This document shows positions 62,497-64,000 of a stretch of 64,000 nt of DNA, in pieces. This DNA comes from Microcosmobacter sp040493455 (GTDB lineage Bacteria > Bacteroidota > Bacteroidia > Flavobacteriales > Flavobacteriaceae). The notes below the pieces were generated by a model, which worked only from the letters and a program-made list of their open reading frames with translations, was not told where the DNA came from and made no database searches. The stretch's first letter is position 1; each line of letters starts with the position of its first letter. A program made the position numbers and the translations under genes. The stretch covers positions 1 to 64,000 of the forward strand of contig NZ_JANFDA010000007.1 of NCBI RefSeq assembly GCF_040493455.1, written 5' to 3'.

Positions 62497-64000
62497 ATGA
62501 AAAAACTATTAGCCTTATCATTACTACTTCTTTCTTGCAATACCGATACTAAGAGTACAGACTTTGATTTCACAACTGTTTTTGAAAAAAGTAATGGTAC
62601 AGAAACGGCTACATACGAACAGACCATCGCCTATTATAACAAATTAGCAGAAGCCTATTCAGAAATAGACATTAAAGCTATCGGCACAACCGATTCTGGA
62701 AATCCATTACATCTTGTTACATTAAACCCTGATGGAAACTTCGATTTTGAAAACATTAGAAGTAATAAAAGAGTCCTGCTTATCAATAACGGGATTCATC
62801 CTGGTGAATCAGATGGTATTGATGCAACTATGATGCTATTTAGAGATATAGCAGAAGGTAAGATTGAGATGTCAAAAAGCACTGTTCTCACTACTATTCC
62901 TATTTATAATATTGGCGGAAGCTTGAATAGAAACTCCACAACAAGAACCAATCAAAATGGTCCAGTGTCTTATGGTTTTAGAGGTAATGCGAGAAACTAT
63001 GACCTCAATAGAGATTTTGTAAAATCAGATACTGAAAACGCAAAAACGTTTGCTCAAATTTTTCATAAGGTTCAGCCAGATGTGTTTATAGATAATCATG
63101 TAAGTAATGGCGCGGACTATCAATATGTATTGACACACCTTTTTACTCAGCATAATAAACTTGGAGGTGAATTAGGGAATTATTTACATACCGAAATGAT
63201 GCCTAAACTAGAACAAAAGCTGGAATCAAAGAATTGGGACATTACACCTTATGTCAATGTTTTCAATCGCACTCCAGAGCAAGGATTTACACAGTTTATG
63301 GATTATCCACGCTACTCAACAGGATATACCACACTGTTTAATACTTTGGGCATGATGGTCGAAACACATATGCTAAAACCATATAAAGATCGTGTTGAAG
63401 GGACTTATGAACTCATGAAAAGTATGATAGAAATTGTAGAGGAAGACAATGCTATTATTAAGGAGCTTAGAAATAGCGCTTTTAATAATTTAAAACAAGG
63501 CGCAAGTTACACCTTAGACTGGACAATAGATACCACGCAAGTCTCCAAACTACAATTTAAGGGCTATGAAGGTGAAATGATTCCTAGTGCACTCACAGGA
63601 GCGGATCGACTTAAGTTTGATAGAAGCAAACCATTTACTAAAGACGTAAACTATCAAAATTACTTTGTACCAAAAACACAAGTTACAATCCCAAATGGTT
63701 ATATAATTCCACAAGGATGGCATAATGTTATTGATCTTTTAAAGCTCAATAATGTTGAAATGACTATGCTTGAAAAAGACTCGTCATTCACTATACAATC
63801 CTATAAGATTTCCGACTATAAAACCAGGCAAAGTGCTTATGAAGGTCATTATCCACATTATAATACTAATGTGACAACAGAAAGCCAAACCCTGATATTC
63901 AGAAAAGGAGATTACATCATTGATACTGACCAAAAAGCAGTTAGGTATTTGCTTGAAACTCTAGAGCCTCAAGCACCAGATTCTTTCTTTAACTGGAATT
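62497..64000 (+). CDS. M14-family zinc metallopeptidase lipoprotein, partial
   Basis: The gene runs off the right edge after about 501 codons. It begins with a lipoprotein signal (lipobox LLLSC, Cys14). The M14 carboxypeptidase domain is visible at about 35-320: zinc ligands in GIHPGESDG (HxxE) and DNHVSNG (His), with NYDLNRDFVK containing substrate-binding residues. Later residues form a beta-rich C-terminal region. Likely a cell-surface or periplasmic peptidase used in peptide scavenging. Confidence 0.9.
   Translation, partial: MKKLLALSLLLLSCNTDTKSTDFDFTTVFEKSNGTETATYEQTIAYYNKLAEAYSEIDIKAIGTTDSGNPLHLVTLNPDGNFDFENIRSNKRVLLINNGIHPGESDGIDATMMLFRDIAEGKIEMSKSTVLTTIPIYNIGGSLNRNSTTRTNQNGPVSYGFRGNARNYDLNRDFVKSDTENAKTFAQIFHKVQPDVFIDNHVSNGADYQYVLTHLFTQHNKLGGELGNYLHTEMMPKLEQKLESKNWDITPYVNVFNRTPEQGFTQFMDYPRYSTGYTTLFNTLGMMVETHMLKPYKDRVEGTYELMKSMIEIVEEDNAIIKELRNSAFNNLKQGASYTLDWTIDTTQVSKLQFKGYEGEMIPSALTGADRLKFDRSKPFTKDVNYQNYFVPKTQVTIPNGYIIPQGWHNVIDLLKLNNVEMTMLEKDSSFTIQSYKISDYKTRQSAYEGHYPHYNTNVTTESQTLIFRKGDYIIDTDQKAVRYLLETLEPQAPDSFFNWN

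Overview
The window is a low-GC chromosomal segment that looks like a marine member of the Flavobacteriaceae (Bacteroidota). The grounds are: type IX secretion (T9SS) sorting domains, a fused secDF, FecR/ECF-sigma/TonB-receptor signalling, TAnnTTTG promoters in place of TATAAT boxes, almost no Shine-Dalgarno sequences, and families typical of that clade (DUF2911, DUF6588, CtlX, QueE with short spacing, UPF/YidD). I see no rRNA, tRNA, CRISPR array, prophage or insertion sequence. The window is cut inside a gene at both ends.

Layout. 1-3293 (minus): a small secreted protein followed by a very large repeat-bearing surface protein that runs off the left edge. 3482-8160 (plus): folE, cysS, yidD, lgt, a DUF192 lipoprotein and a hydrolase. 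8216-22933 (mostly minus): secDF with two upstream genes carrying SecD-like periplasmic sequence, then mdh, a Ycf48-like T9SS protein, two AraC regulators, a CBS-like cysteine synthase, a DUF6588 protein and gyrB. 23187-25309 (minus): an XRE-type membrane protein with two CPBP proteases. 25520-29146: asnB, DUF2911, queE and a RidA lipoprotein. 29204-35438 (plus): a HerA-like ATPase run including rluF and a membrane LytTR regulator. 36243-44765 (minus): a 2840-residue von Willebrand A/HYR-like repeat protein with a T9SS tail. Then folD and ffh. 47406-54898: an ECF sigma, FecR and TonB-receptor locus with a PagL-like gene, and a divergent acidic lipoprotein. 54900-64000: YfiT, RDD, two small proteins, argS, a TPR histidine kinase, a CpcT-like lipoprotein, ctlX and a partial M14 peptidase.

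The strongest unexplained signal is a promoter-like motif, GGTAGGAnnn-N13-TGTTnTAT, that occurs three times with identical spacing. It lies in front of fecR, in front of the divergent lipoprotein, and 46 kb away in front of the surface-protein pair at the left edge. It does not resemble the housekeeping TAnnTTTG promoter. I infer that it is the target of the ECF sigma factor encoded at 49813, which would make the distant loci one surface-signalling regulon. The lipoprotein and the left-edge surface protein also share a repeat built around NPQTIY.

Other points worth a look: SecD P1-like sequence spread over two extra genes beside secDF; an 18-module repeat array with a four-module super-period and a recent 1077-bp tandem duplication; a 46-residue membrane microprotein overlapping the start of an orphan histidine kinase; 21-bp-spaced direct repeats beside an AraC gene and a LytTR gene; and four genes whose promoter places transcription start at or next to the start codon. 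All functional calls come from reading the sequence and from family knowledge. No database search was run.
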